DNA from: Actinoplanes siamensis | Lineage (GTDB): Bacteria; Actinomycetota; Actinomycetes; Mycobacteriales; Micromonosporaceae | NCBI RefSeq assembly: GCF_016862395.1 | Contig: NZ_BOMW01000019.1 | Span: 124,001-188,000, forward strand | Direction of reading: 5' to 3' | DNA: 64,000 bases | In this document: positions 8,662-16,995 of the stretch, in pieces | Layout of the letters: each line of letters opens with the position of its first letter | Numbering within the stretch: the first letter of the stretch is position 1 | Position numbers and translations under genes: made by a program | Notes under the pieces: model-generated | Database searches by the model: none | The model's input: the letters and a program-made list of their open reading frames with translations, nothing else | What the model was told of the DNA's origin: nothing

Positions 8662-9918
8662 TCAACGGCGGGGGAGGCCCACGAACTGTTGCTCGGTCGG
8701 GGTCTGGGCCAGGAACAGGTAGCGGTCCGTGCCCTCGCCGATCAGCGCCAGCATGTCGTCGGCCATGAACTGCAGGAACTGGCTGCTGTGCGGGCGCAGC
8801 CTGAGCGCCGAGGCGGCCAGCGCGGCCTCGTCCCCGCCGAGGCGCTGGAGCAGGGCCAGTTGGGCGTCCTGCAGCGCGGCGACGCCGGGACGGTCCAGCT
8901 GGCGCAGGATGGTGAGCTGGGTACGCCACGGGCCGAGCGGCGGGGCGGTGGCCGGGCCGGTCATGCCCAGGTCGTAGACCGCCAGGGTGGGCGTCTGGGC
9001 ACTTCCGGCCGGCGCGACGCCCTGGTCGCTGCCGTGCACGGTGAGCCGGTTGTACTGCCCGGTGGCGCGCTCGCCGAAGCCGGCCCAGGCACGGGGCTCG
9101 GTGGTCACCACGCTCACCCGGGCGCCCAGCGCGAACGCCCGGAAGATCAGCAACTGGGCCGCCCACACCCCGCCGACCAGGACGATCCGGACCGGCTCGG
9201 GGGCGAACAGGTGCAGCGGGACCGGGGCGTGCTGACGGTCCCGGCCGAGGACCAGCCCGGCGCCGGCGGCCGGCGCGACGGTCACCCGGCGCAGCGTCCT
9301 GCGGGAGATCGCGTGCCAGCCGATGTGCAGCGGGGACGTCTTGCCGGACGGGCCGGTGCGCGCCTGCTCGTCCTCGCCGGACGGCTCCTCGGGCGGACCG
9401 TCCTCCTGCCCGGCCTGCGCGGCGGCCAGCGCGCGACCCTGCGCCCCGGCCAGCGGCGCGGAGGTGAGCTGCGGAGCGGCCAGGCGCCGGGCGGTCGCGT
9501 CCGTTACGCCTTGTCCCTCGGCCAGGCGCTGTCCCCTCGCATCGGTAAGGTCCTGCTGACCGGCCTGCTGGAACGGCACGATCTGCGGCGGGGCCGGGAG
9601 CGGCGCCACCTGGGTTTGCGGCGGTGACGGCTGCGCCTGCGGAAAACCGGCCGGTGCGGGCCGCGCGGACGTGGCGGGAGGGAACTGAGCGGGCGTGGTC
9701 TGCGAGAAGCCGGCGGGCGGCGGAGGCAGCGAGGACTGCGGAGGGCGCACCTGCGCCCGCGCCACTGCCGACGGCGGGAGAACCTCGGGCGGCGCGGGCA
9801 GGGGCCGCTGGTCGCCCTCGCCGGAGCCGGGGTCCGCGGACGCGGGGGAGGGCTCCGAGGAGTCGGGGGTCCGCTGCTGAGGGGGCCGCCAGGCGCCCTC
9901 CCGATCCGGTGGCGTCAT
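8662..9918 (-). CDS. Proline-rich ESX-locus protein with P-loop-like domain lacking Lys
   Basis: A 418-residue protein of unknown function whose ATG overlaps the eccE stop (ATGA) and has AGGAGGTGGGG upstream; an ESX role is inferred from this coupling. Residues 1-190 are low-complexity Pro/Gln/Ala. From about residue 200 there is a folded domain: HIGWHAISRRTLRRVTVAP, then APEPVRIVLVGGVWAAQLL followed by strand SVVTTEP. This resembles the beta1/P-loop/beta2 region of EccC-type ATPase domains, but the GKS/T is replaced by AAQLL, so nucleotide binding is not expected. The C-terminus contains LQFMADDMLALI and ends TPTEQQFVGLPRR. No membrane helix is evident. It may be a degenerate ATPase-like adaptor, which is speculative. 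Confidence 0.75.
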   Translation of the reverse strand: MTPPDREGAWRPPQQRTPDSSEPSPASADPGSGEGDQRPLPAPPEVLPPSAVARAQVRPPQSSLPPPPAGFSQTTPAQFPPATSARPAPAGFPQAQPSPPQTQVAPLPAPPQIVPFQQAGQQDLTDARGQRLAEGQGVTDATARRLAAPQLTSAPLAGAQGRALAAAQAGQEDGPPEEPSGEDEQARTGPSGKTSPLHIGWHAISRRTLRRVTVAPAAGAGLVLGRDRQHAPVPLHLFAPEPVRIVLVGGVWAAQLLIFRAFALGARVSVVTTEPRAWAGFGERATGQYNRLTVHGSDQGVAPAGSAQTPTLAVYDLGMTGPATAPPLGPWRTQLTILRQLDRPGVAALQDAQLALLQRLGGDEAALAASALRLRPHSSQFLQFMADDMLALIGEGTDRYLFLAQTPTEQQFVGLPRR

Positions 9919-11396
9919 CCCGCCCCACCTCCTGTCGGCGCCGTCGCATAGGCGGCGGGCCCGTGCTCCCCGTCCAGCGGCTGCAACTCCGCGCCCACCC
10001 GTCTGACCCCCTCGACCAGCACCCGGTCGAGCGCGCCGAGGTCCGCGTCGGGCCGGGTGGCCAGCCGGATGAACGCCCGGACCGCCACGTCGTCCCCGTC
10101 GGCCGCCGCGTTGAGGACCAGAGCCACGCTGGTCTGTGCGGTCGGCGCGGTCGCCGCCCAGGCGAACAGCGAGCCGATCTCGCCGGCCGACGCCGGCCAG
10201 GTCTTCAACCAGTACGTCCGGTGCACCAGCCGCGCCGACCGCCAGTGCGTCCACTCCTCGTCGACCTGCGAGCCCTCGGCCAGCGACCCGGCCTCGACGT
10301 CACAGGACCGGGCCAGCACCGCGAGCAGCTCGCCGGCGTCCAGCACCCGGCAGCCGATGCCGATCCGGCGCAGGCTGGTCGCCACCTTCCGGCCCAGGCC
10401 GGCCACCAGGGCGGCGGCCTCCAGGTCGGCGGTGTGGTCGTGCAGCGCCTCGGCGAGCACCCGGGCGTCGACCCGGACGCTGATCGTGGACTCCCGGTGC
10501 GCCGGGACCGGTTGCGGGCTGAGCGATTCGACCAGCTGCCGGTACGACGATCCGGCCGGCGACGCCGCGTGCACGTCCGGGCTGGGCGCCGGCACGGTGT
10601 GCGTGACCAGCTCCAGCACCACGCCCGGCTGCTCGGTCGCGGCCAGCACGCCGACCAGCGCGTCCAGCGGGATCGGCGCGGCGTCGTGGTGCACCGGCGC
10701 GGCCGGGGCCAGGGCCAGGACGCTGAACCAGCCGGCCTCGTCCCGGGCCACCCCGGCGCGGGCGCCGTCCTGGGACGTCAGGTCCCGGACGGCCAGGCCG
10801 GGTGCGATGGTGCGGAGCGCGGCCAGCACCGGCCCGGCGCCGGTCTCCAGCGCGGCGGCGCGGCGGCGCGCGTGCCCGCGGGCGACCTGGCGGTGCTCCA
10901 GCCACCAGCGGCCCCGTTGCCGGGCGAAGAAGATGCCGATCAGGACCAGCCCGGGTACGCCGGTGACCAGCCCGGGGATCAGTCCCTGGGTGGCCGCCGC
11001 GACGGTGGCGAGCACCGCCAGCTCGGCGATCACGATCTGGGTGAGACTCAGCGGGCCGACCTGGCCGCGGCGCGGAATGGCCCGGACCCCGGCGTCGGTG
11101 GACGCGTCGGCGGGGCTGGACGGCGGTGCCGGGCGCGGTGGCACTCCGGAGGTGGGCACCGGAACACTGCCCCGGGCCTGCGTGCCGGGGCGGCGCAGGG
11201 GAGTGGCCGCGGCGGCCGCGTGAGCCTGCTGCGGGACACCGGCCTGCTGCGGCGCCCCGAACGCCCCGGCCGGTCCGGCCGCCTGCGGGAGACCGGTCGT
11301 CTGCGGCTGCCCGGCCTGCGGCGGGATCGGCTGCGCGGCGCCGGCCGGCGGGAAGAGCGGCTGGGAGGCAGGTGGGTAACCGTCACCTGGATTCAC
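9915..11396 (-). CDS. eccE: Type VII secretion protein EccE
   Basis: A 493-residue peripheral membrane component of the ESX complex. The first ~105 residues are Pro/Gln/Ala-rich and probably disordered. Two close transmembrane helices follow (LTQIVIAELAVLATVAAAT and GLVTGVPGLVLIGIFFA), then a mixed alpha/beta cytosolic domain typical of EccE. The GTG at 11396 was chosen because GGGGGGAGG ends six bases before it; other in-frame starts lie inside that ribosome binding site. The Pro-rich extension is longer than in mycobacterial EccE. Upstream is the beta-helix/AAA+ gene, downstream the overlapping 418-residue protein, so all are likely one operon. Confidence 0.88.
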   Translation of the reverse strand: MNPGDGYPPASQPLFPPAGAAQPIPPQAGQPQTTGLPQAAGPAGAFGAPQQAGVPQQAHAAAAATPLRRPGTQARGSVPVPTSGVPPRPAPPSSPADASTDAGVRAIPRRGQVGPLSLTQIVIAELAVLATVAAATQGLIPGLVTGVPGLVLIGIFFARQRGRWWLEHRQVARGHARRRAAALETGAGPVLAALRTIAPGLAVRDLTSQDGARAGVARDEAGWFSVLALAPAAPVHHDAAPIPLDALVGVLAATEQPGVVLELVTHTVPAPSPDVHAASPAGSSYRQLVESLSPQPVPAHRESTISVRVDARVLAEALHDHTADLEAAALVAGLGRKVATSLRRIGIGCRVLDAGELLAVLARSCDVEAGSLAEGSQVDEEWTHWRSARLVHRTYWLKTWPASAGEIGSLFAWAATAPTAQTSVALVLNAAADGDDVAVRAFIRLATRPDADLGALDRVLVEGVRRVGAELQPLDGEHGPAAYATAPTGGGAG

Positions 11397-11409
11397 CACA
11401 AGCCTCCCC

Positions 11410-11433
11410 CCCATAGAGAGCCCATTCTATGGG
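11410..11433 (-). promoter_or_regulatory. Perfect inverted repeat just upstream of eccE
   Basis: CCCATAGA and TCTATGGG form an 8-bp perfect stem with an 8-nt loop. They fill most of the 37-nt gap between the AAA+ gene stop and the eccE start, immediately before the eccE ribosome binding site. It could modulate eccE translation, act as an mRNA processing site, or be a protein-binding site. Confidence 0.4.
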
Positions 11434-13092
11434 TCAGCGGATCGCGGTCAGCAGATCGTCGAGGACCAGAGTGGTCAGATCGTCCCGGCTCGGCATCCGG
11501 CCCAGCGACCGCAGCCGCCCCGACTGCGCCTTGCGCATCCCCTCCAGCAGCTTGCGCGCCTCCCGCGCGTTGCCGAAGTTGCGGTCCCGCTCGATCTGCG
11601 AGAAGTGCTCGTGCAGCGCCTCGGCGAGGCCTGGCGCGAACGCGTAGTCGTCGTTCTTCGCGATCCGGGTCGCGATCATCACGAGCTCGTCGGGCCCGTA
11701 GTTCTCGAATTCGAGGGTCTTGGCGAACCGGGAGGCCAGACCGGAGTTGGCGTCCAGGAAATCGAGCATCTCCCGGGTGTAGCCGGCGACGATCACGGCG
11801 ACCTGGTCGCGGTGGTCCTCCATCAGCTTGACCAGGGTGTCGATCGCCTCCTGGCCGAAGTCGGCGCTGGCGCCGCCGGCCCGGGACAGCGTGTACGCCT
11901 CGTCGATGAACAGGACCCCGCCCATCGCCTCCTCGAACACCGAGGTGGTCTTCTCCGCGGTGTGCCCGATGTACTGCCCGACCAGATCGCGCCGGGACAC
12001 CTCGCGGAACCGGCCGTTCGGCAGCACGCCGAGCGCCTTGAGCAGCTGGCCGTAGACGCGGGCCACGGTGGTCTTGCCGGTGCCCGGGGCGCCCGTGAAG
12101 ATCAGGTGGTGGCTGGCGGCGCCGACCGAGAGCCCGGCGCTGCGCCGCCACTCGTTCACCTGGATCTCGTCGATCAGCGCGCGGACCTCGTTCTTCACCC
12201 CGGCCAGTCCGATCATCGAGTCCAGCTCGGTGAGCAGCCGGTCGACCTCGGCGGCGTCCTGCCCGCCGCCGGACTCGGTGATCCCGGCCCGCGGCGCCGG
12301 CCCGTCCTCGGAGAGCGTCACGGTGACCCGCGCGCGCGGGTCGACGGAGACCTTCGGCTCGGCGGTGCCCTCCACCCGGCACTGCTCGACCACACCGGTG
12401 CAGCCGGCGCCGAACACGATCCCGGGCCCGGCGGTCTGGTGCACCCAGGTCTCCCGGATCGCCGGGGCGCTGCTGTTGGCCACCACGATGCCGGCGTCGC
12501 CGGTGCCGGAGACGTCGCAGCGCTCGATCACCGGCCGGCCGGACTGGTAGATGTAGATCCCGCGGTAGCCGCATCCGGCCACCGTGGTGTTGCGGATCGC
12601 CGGGTCGGCGCCGAGCCGGACGATGACGCCGTCGTCGTTCACCCCACGGATCTCGCAGGACTCGACGGTGCCGCCGGAGTCGGAGAAGACCAGCCCGTTC
12701 TGGCCGCGCAGCACGCGCACCTCGGTGGCGTCGACAGTGGACATGTCGGTGGCCTGCAGGCCCGGGCCGTAACCGGCCCGGAGCCGGCACTTGCGGACGG
12801 TCAGGCGGGCGCCGGTGGCGGCGATCGCCGGATAGTCCCCGGAGGTCAGATCCAGCCCCTCGACGGTCACCTCGCCGCTGAGCACGGCCAGCGCGGGGCC
12901 CTCCAGCGCGGCCGCGTCCACCACGACGGCGCCCTCGTCCCCGGTGCCGCGCAGGGTCAGCCGCCGGCCGGTCAGCTCGATCCGCTCCCGGTACGTCCCG
13001 GGGCCGACACTGATCACCGCGCCGTCCGGTGCCACCTCCAGCGCGTCTCGGATCGTCGGGTAGGTCCCGGGGACCGCCAGGATGCTGGCCAC
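11434..13092 (-). CDS. Right-handed beta-helix / AAA+ ATPase fusion (EccA/CbbX-like)
   Basis: A 552-residue two-part protein. Residues about 10-250 are a right-handed parallel beta-helix of NosD/pectate-lyase style, with recurring strands such as VTVEGLDL, LTVRKCRL and PVIERCDVSG. Residues 285-552 are a CbbX/EccA-family AAA+ module: a GLAGVKNEVRALIDEI lead-in, Walker A GAPGTGKTT (334-342), Walker B VLFIDEAY (393-400), and SGLASRF as the likely arginine-finger region. Mycobacterial EccA has TPR repeats before the AAA domain; here a beta-helix takes that place. The GTG start has AAGGAGA upstream. Located just before eccE, it likely serves as the cytosolic EccA equivalent, remodelling or recognising substrates; this is inferred. 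Confidence 0.85.
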   Translation of the reverse strand: MASILAVPGTYPTIRDALEVAPDGAVISVGPGTYRERIELTGRRLTLRGTGDEGAVVVDAAALEGPALAVLSGEVTVEGLDLTSGDYPAIAATGARLTVRKCRLRAGYGPGLQATDMSTVDATEVRVLRGQNGLVFSDSGGTVESCEIRGVNDDGVIVRLGADPAIRNTTVAGCGYRGIYIYQSGRPVIERCDVSGTGDAGIVVANSSAPAIRETWVHQTAGPGIVFGAGCTGVVEQCRVEGTAEPKVSVDPRARVTVTLSEDGPAPRAGITESGGGQDAAEVDRLLTELDSMIGLAGVKNEVRALIDEIQVNEWRRSAGLSVGAASHHLIFTGAPGTGKTTVARVYGQLLKALGVLPNGRFREVSRRDLVGQYIGHTAEKTTSVFEEAMGGVLFIDEAYTLSRAGGASADFGQEAIDTLVKLMEDHRDQVAVIVAGYTREMLDFLDANSGLASRFAKTLEFENYGPDELVMIATRIAKNDDYAFAPGLAEALHEHFSQIERDRNFGNAREARKLLEGMRKAQSGRLRSLGRMPSRDDLTTLVLDDLLTAIR

Positions 13093-13102
13093 GAGGATCT
13101 CC

Positions 13103-14419
13103 TTATTGCGTGTACGTGCGGTCGCGGACGGTGTCGGCTACTTTCCTCACCTCGGCCGCGGCGGCGGCCGGCGCGGTCATCCGCAGGACGACCTCCCGGT
13201 TCAGCACCTCTTCCGGGGCGCCGCGCCAGAATCCGACGTAGAGCACGCCGTAGGTCGGCTTGCCGTCGACCTCGGGGTTCTCGATCCAGGAGCGCAGGGA
13301 CGTGCCGCTCGTCCACCGTAGACCCCACGCCTCCTCACGCTGTCGCAGGGCGACGCGGGCGGCGTCGTCGCAGACCGCCGGGCAGGCGCGGACGAACAGG
13401 TCGCCGCCGGTGGTGACGGTCTCGCCCGCGAAGATGCCGCAGCGGTAGTGCACGGCGGCCGCCGCCTTCTCGGCGAGCACGCAGCTCCAGCCCTCGGGGA
13501 TCCGGAAGTCGAAGCCGACCCCGTCCAGATCTGTCACGTCGCGCACGCCGGACTCCTGGCCCTCGAACGTCGGCCAGTCCTCGGGCCACTCACCGTCCGG
13601 CGCCGGGGGCAGTCCGGGCGCGGCCGGTGGGGTGCTCGGCAGCAGCAGTTGGGCGTCGGTCCAGGTGGCCGGCGCGGGACCGGCTGTCGCCGCCGGCTCG
13701 CCGCCGCCGGTCGCGGCGACCACAGCCGCGCCGCCGGCGGCGCCGACCAGGAGAGAGACCAAGGTCACGATCAGCAGCAGGAGGCGGTCCGGCCGCGGTC
13801 CGTCGTCGGCGGTGCGAGGGTACGACGTGGGGGTCGCGGAGACGGGAACCGCGGAGATCGGGTTGCCGAACGCCGGGAGGTTCGACATCGAATCACCGGA
13901 CACCGGCTGCGCGGACACCGGCTGCGCGGACACAGGCTGCGCGGACACAGGCTGCGCGGACACCGGCTGGGCGGAGGCCGGGCGGGGCACGGCCTGGAAC
14001 GGGATCGTCGGTGGCTCCGGCTCGGCGGGCGCGGACTCCGCACGTACCGGATCGGCGGGTGGCTCTGCCGTCGTCTCGCCGGCGGCGGGCGGCGGACCCG
14101 GCACCGGCGCCACCGGTTCCAGGGTCTGGCCGAGCGCCGTGAAGATCTCCGCGGCGCTGCCCTCCGGGCCCGAACAGGCCACCCAGGGGCGCTCGGCGGC
14201 ATGGTCGGAGGCCGTGACCGGCAACCGGTCGGCGCCGGCCTGGCCGAGCGCCTCGGCAGCCGCCTGGAAAGCGCCTCGCCAGCGCTCGTCTGCCGACGCC
14301 AGCTCGTTGAGCCGGGCGACCGTCACCGGACGCCCCCGCTCGCCGGCGCCCGACCAGACGTCACCGACCTCGCAGCGGGACAGCTGACGCTCCAGGCGGT
14401 AAGGCCCAGCGGTTGGCAT
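13103..14419 (-). CDS. Membrane protein with truncated kinase-like N-lobe and SAQPV repeats
   Basis: A 438-residue single-pass membrane protein. Residues 6-100 look like the N-lobe of an actinobacterial Ser/Thr kinase: YRLERQLSRCEVGDVW resembles the Gly-rich loop, VTVARL sits where VAVKxL would be with the catalytic Lys replaced, and PWVACSGPEGSAAEI resembles the hinge. The C-lobe with the HRD and DFG motifs is absent, so it cannot be a kinase. A Pro-rich linker contains five SAQPV units, then one transmembrane helix (LLLLIVTLVSLLVGAAGGAAVVAA, about 217-240), then an extracellular domain with four cysteines. It precedes the beta-helix/AAA+ gene by 10 bp, so it belongs to the ESX operon. Its function is unknown; phosphopeptide or substrate sensing is a guess. 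Confidence 0.75.
   Translation of the reverse strand: MPTAGPYRLERQLSRCEVGDVWSGAGERGRPVTVARLNELASADERWRGAFQAAAEALGQAGADRLPVTASDHAAERPWVACSGPEGSAAEIFTALGQTLEPVAPVPGPPPAAGETTAEPPADPVRAESAPAEPEPPTIPFQAVPRPASAQPVSAQPVSAQPVSAQPVSAQPVSGDSMSNLPAFGNPISAVPVSATPTSYPRTADDGPRPDRLLLLIVTLVSLLVGAAGGAAVVAATGGGEPAATAGPAPATWTDAQLLLPSTPPAAPGLPPAPDGEWPEDWPTFEGQESGVRDVTDLDGVGFDFRIPEGWSCVLAEKAAAAVHYRCGIFAGETVTTGGDLFVRACPAVCDDAARVALRQREEAWGLRWTSGTSLRSWIENPEVDGKPTYGVLYVGFWRGAPEEVLNREVVLRMTAPAAAAAEVRKVADTVRDRTYTQ
13898..13972. repeat. 15-bp tandem repeat, five units, coding SAQPV
   Basis: Five near-identical 15-bp units, differing mainly at one C/A position, encode SAQPV five times in the linker of the kinase-like membrane protein. 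Such a repeat could expand or contract by slippage and change linker length. Confidence 0.85.
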
Positions 14420-14482
14420 CTCGTCTCCGTCTTCGGTTCGCGGCCCGGTGGTGGGGGTGGACCACCGGGTAGGGCGCGAAGC

Positions 14483-15175
14483 TCAGCGCGGGCGCTGCTG
14501 CCGGAACGCGCCCTTGCTCGGGCGCATGTTCTTCGGGATCGCTCCCTTCGGCATCTGCGGGCGGGCCATCAGCGCGCCGAGCCGCTTGTCCAGCGCGTTG
14601 ACGTCCTTGCCGGTGAGGTTGCGGGGCAGCCGCAGCATGGTCGAGCGCAGCTTGCGGACCGGGAGCTGACCCTCCTCGGTGCCGATCACGTAGTCGTAGA
14701 GCGGCGCGTTGCCGATCACCTTCGACAGGCGCTTCTTTTCCTGGCCGAGCAGCGCCCTGACGCGCTGCGGGTGGCCCTCGGCCAGCAGGATCACGCCGGG
14801 GCGGCCGATCACCACGTGGACCATGTCGAACTGTGTGGTGGAGCTGGCCGCCGGGCGGACCCGCCAGTCGCCGCGCATGTTCTCCATCAGCGAGGCGGCG
14901 GCGCCGGGCTGGCCCTCCGCCACGTTCATCATCGCGGTGTTGGAACGCAGGTTCAGCACGATCAGCACGGCCAGCAGGGTGACCAGCACGCCGACCGGGA
15001 TCCAGAGCAACCCCCAGCCCAGGAGCACGGCGAGCACGGTCAGCGCGACCGGGATCAGCACCGCCGCGGCGACCAGCGGGACGAACCACTTGTCCTGTTT
15101 CGCGGTGAAGCTGAACACCTGGCCGATCTGCTTCAGGCGCTCGACGAACGACACCTTCTCCTGGGGTTTTGCCAT
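14483..15175 (-). CDS. DUF4191 family integral membrane protein
   Basis: A 230-residue actinobacterial protein with two transmembrane helices at about residues 32-80 (FVPLVAAAVLIPVALTVLAV and LLWIPVGVLVTLLAVLIVL) and a cytosolic C-terminal domain containing DMVHVVIGRPGVILLAEG and a basic Gln/Arg-rich tail. Members are conserved next to lipA in mycobacteria, as here with lipA about 760 bp away. The molecular function is not established. The ATG has no ribosome binding site, but a TACACT box lies nine bases upstream, so the mRNA may be nearly leaderless. Confidence 0.88.
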   Translation of the reverse strand: MAKPQEKVSFVERLKQIGQVFSFTAKQDKWFVPLVAAAVLIPVALTVLAVLLGWGLLWIPVGVLVTLLAVLIVLNLRSNTAMMNVAEGQPGAAASLMENMRGDWRVRPAASSTTQFDMVHVVIGRPGVILLAEGHPQRVRALLGQEKKRLSKVIGNAPLYDYVIGTEEGQLPVRKLRSTMLRLPRNLTGKDVNALDKRLGALMARPQMPKGAIPKNMRPSKGAFRQQRPR

Positions 15176-15419
15176 AGCCGGAAAGTGTAGTCAGCCTCAG
15201 GTACCTTACGGCGTCCCGGGGACCCGGGCGCGTCCCGGCCGAGGCGGTACCGGGCCGGAACCGCCCGCTGCGCCGGGTTGCCGGACCGGTGCGGCGGGTT
15301 GCCGGGCCGGAGCGGATACCGAGCTCCAGCGCTCGTCGCGGCGGTCCCGGCGGGCGAAGGCTAATCCCGTCCGGCGGCTGCCCGATATGTGGGGCCGACC
15401 AACAGCCTAGGGAGCCGTC
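15176..15419. other. Divergent intergenic region between the DUF4191 gene and a small membrane protein gene
   Basis: About 240 bp. Near the DUF4191 start, the minus strand carries TACACT (15185-15190), a likely -10 box. In the middle, two near-copies of a GC-rich unit containing CGGGTTGCCGG lie close together (about 15270-15320). No gene or RNA structure is convincing. Confidence 0.45.
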
Positions 15420-15458
15420 ATGTACGACAAGTTCCGTTCGTCGCCGGGGAGCCGGTGA
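15420..15458 (+). CDS. 12-codon upstream ORF, possibly translated leader
   Basis: ATG with GGGAG five bases upstream encodes MYDKFRSSPGSR and stops in TGATG, the A being shared with the ATG of the next gene. It may couple translation of the small membrane protein, or be the vestige of a longer N-terminus. Support is limited to the ribosome binding site and the overlap. Confidence 0.3.
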   Translation: MYDKFRSSPGSR

Positions 15459-15706
15459 TGGACAACGCCGTCGACACGAGTTACCGGGTGGTGGAGGTGT
15501 TGTTCGGTCCGGATTCCGGGATTCCCTGGTGGGCCTGGACGGCGCCGATCTTCCTGGTCTTCGCCCGACTGATGTACCCGGTGATGTTCCCCGAGACGGC
15601 CGCCGCCGAGGGCGAGACCGATCGCCGGCTTGCCGAGTTCCGCCGGGAACGCGACGGCAGGGGCAAGCAGAGCAAGGACAAGAAGGGCAAGAAGGGCAAG
15701 AAGTGA
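15458..15706 (+). CDS. Small single-pass membrane protein with Lys-rich tail
   Basis: An 82-residue protein with one transmembrane helix (WWAWTAPIFLVFARLMYPVMF, about residues 23-43) and a highly basic C-terminus of repeated Lys/Gly/Asp (KGKKGKK). The ATG at 15458 follows a GGGGAG box inside the upstream mini-ORF. I do not recognise a family. The charged tail may contact membrane, nucleic acid or acidic partners, which cannot be decided from sequence. Confidence 0.6.
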   Translation: MDNAVDTSYRVVEVLFGPDSGIPWWAWTAPIFLVFARLMYPVMFPETAAAEGETDRRLAEFRRERDGRGKQSKDKKGKKGKK

Positions 15707-15713
15707 CCCGGCC

Positions 15714-15767
15714 GAAGGCCCGCAATCACTCCAGGCAACGGATGACCTGTGGCGGTTGCGGGCCTTC
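15714..15767 (+). terminator. Long-loop hairpin after the small membrane protein gene
   Basis: A perfect 12-bp stem, GAAGGCCCGCAA / TTGCGGGCCTTC, encloses a 30-nt loop and starts eight bases after the stop codon. It likely terminates or protects the 3' end. Confidence 0.5.
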
Positions 15768-15888
15768 ACGGCCTTGCGGGACACAGCGTCCCGTGCGGGG
15801 CGCGGCGGTGCACCCAGCGCCGGCAAGCCGCGGGACACGGCGCTCCGGGGCGGTCCACCGGGCGCCGGCGAACCGCGCGGGAAACGCG

Positions 15889-15909
15889 CCGGCCCCGGTG
15901 CGGGGCCGG
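15889..15909 (-). terminator. Hairpin downstream of lipA
   Basis: A 9-bp stem, CCGGCCCCG / CGGGGCCGG, with a 3-nt loop lies 24 bp beyond the lipA stop between convergent genes; on the minus strand it is followed by GCGCGTTTC. Probable lipA terminator, possibly bidirectional. Confidence 0.5.
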
Positions 15910-15932
15910 GAACGGGATCCGGGTGACCGGGA

Positions 15933-16856
15933 TCAGCCGCGGGCGTCGAGGGCCTGACGGTAGAGGCGACCCGCCCGGTACGACGAGCGGACCAGCGGGC
16001 CGCTCATCACACCGGCGAAGCCGATCGCCTCGGCCTCCTCGCGGAGCTCGACGAACTCCTCCGGCTTGACCCAGCGCTCGACCGGGTGGTGCCGCGGGGT
16101 GGGGCGCAGGTACTGCGTGATGGTGATCAGCTCGCAGCCGGCCGCGTGCAGGTCGCGGAGAGCGGCGGAGATCTCCGCGCGCTCCTCGCCCATGCCGAGG
16201 ATCAGGTTGCTCTTGGTGACCAGGCCGGCGGCCCGGGCCTGGGTGATCACGTCGAGCGAGCGCTCGTAACGGAAACCGGGGCGGATGCGCTTGAAGATCC
16301 GCGGAACGGTCTCGACGTTGTGCGCGAGCACCTCGGGGCTCGCGCCGAAGACCTCGGCGAGCTGGGCCGGGTCGGCGTTGAAGTCGGGGATCAGCAGCTC
16401 GACACCGCAGCCGGGCTGCAGCTTGTGGATCTGCCGGACGGTCTCCGCGTAGAGCCAGGCGCCGCCGTCGGGCAGGTCGTCGCGGGCCACGCCGGTGACC
16501 GTCGCGTAGCGCAGGCCCATGGTGGCGACCGACTCACCGACTCGGCGCGGCTCATCGGCGTCGAACTCGGCCGGCTTGCCGGTGTCGATCTGGCAGAAGT
16601 CGCAGCGGCGGGTGCACTGATCGCCACCGATCAGGAAGGTCGCCTCACGGTCTTCCCAGCACTCGTAGATGTTGGGGCAGCCGGCTTCCTGGCAGACGGT
16701 GTGCAGGCCCTCCTTCTGGACCAGCCCGCGCATCTGGGTGTACTCAGGGCCCATCTTCGCCTTGACCTTGATCCACGGCGGCTTCCGCTCGATGGGAGTT
16801 TCGGCGTTGCGCGCCTCGATGCGCAGCATGCGGCGGCCCTCGGGAGCAATAGTCAC
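15933..16856 (-). CDS. lipA: Lipoyl synthase
   Basis: A 307-residue radical-SAM enzyme inserting two sulfurs into the octanoyl chain on lipoyl domains (for example of SucB and the glycine cleavage H protein). Both clusters are represented: the auxiliary cluster cysteines in [12 protein letters not shown], and the radical-SAM motif CTRRCDFC. The C-terminal SSYRAG serine ligand region is present (VRSSYRAG). Length is normal for the family. The GTG start is the first in frame after a divergent promoter region shared with the T-box leader. lipB lies 1.9 kb away on the same strand, with the aspartyl-tRNA synthetase between them on the other strand. Confidence 0.97.
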   Translation of the reverse strand: MTIAPEGRRMLRIEARNAETPIERKPPWIKVKAKMGPEYTQMRGLVQKEGLHTVCQEAGCPNIYECWEDREATFLIGGDQCTRRCDFCQIDTGKPAEFDADEPRRVGESVATMGLRYATVTGVARDDLPDGGAWLYAETVRQIHKLQPGCGVELLIPDFNADPAQLAEVFGASPEVLAHNVETVPRIFKRIRPGFRYERSLDVITQARAAGLVTKSNLILGMGEERAEISAALRDLHAAGCELITITQYLRPTPRHHPVERWVKPEEFVELREEAEAIGFAGVMSGPLVRSSYRAGRLYRQALDARG

Positions 16857-16995
16857 AACCCCGAAGATACGCCGGGGAGCAACCGCTGCGGCGTAGGGGC
16901 GACGAGGCTCACGTGCCCTAGTCTGTGACCGCGATCACCGGCGCACGCGGAAAACCCGTTGAACAGAAGGCGAGACGGGGCTTAACGTCGGCGCA

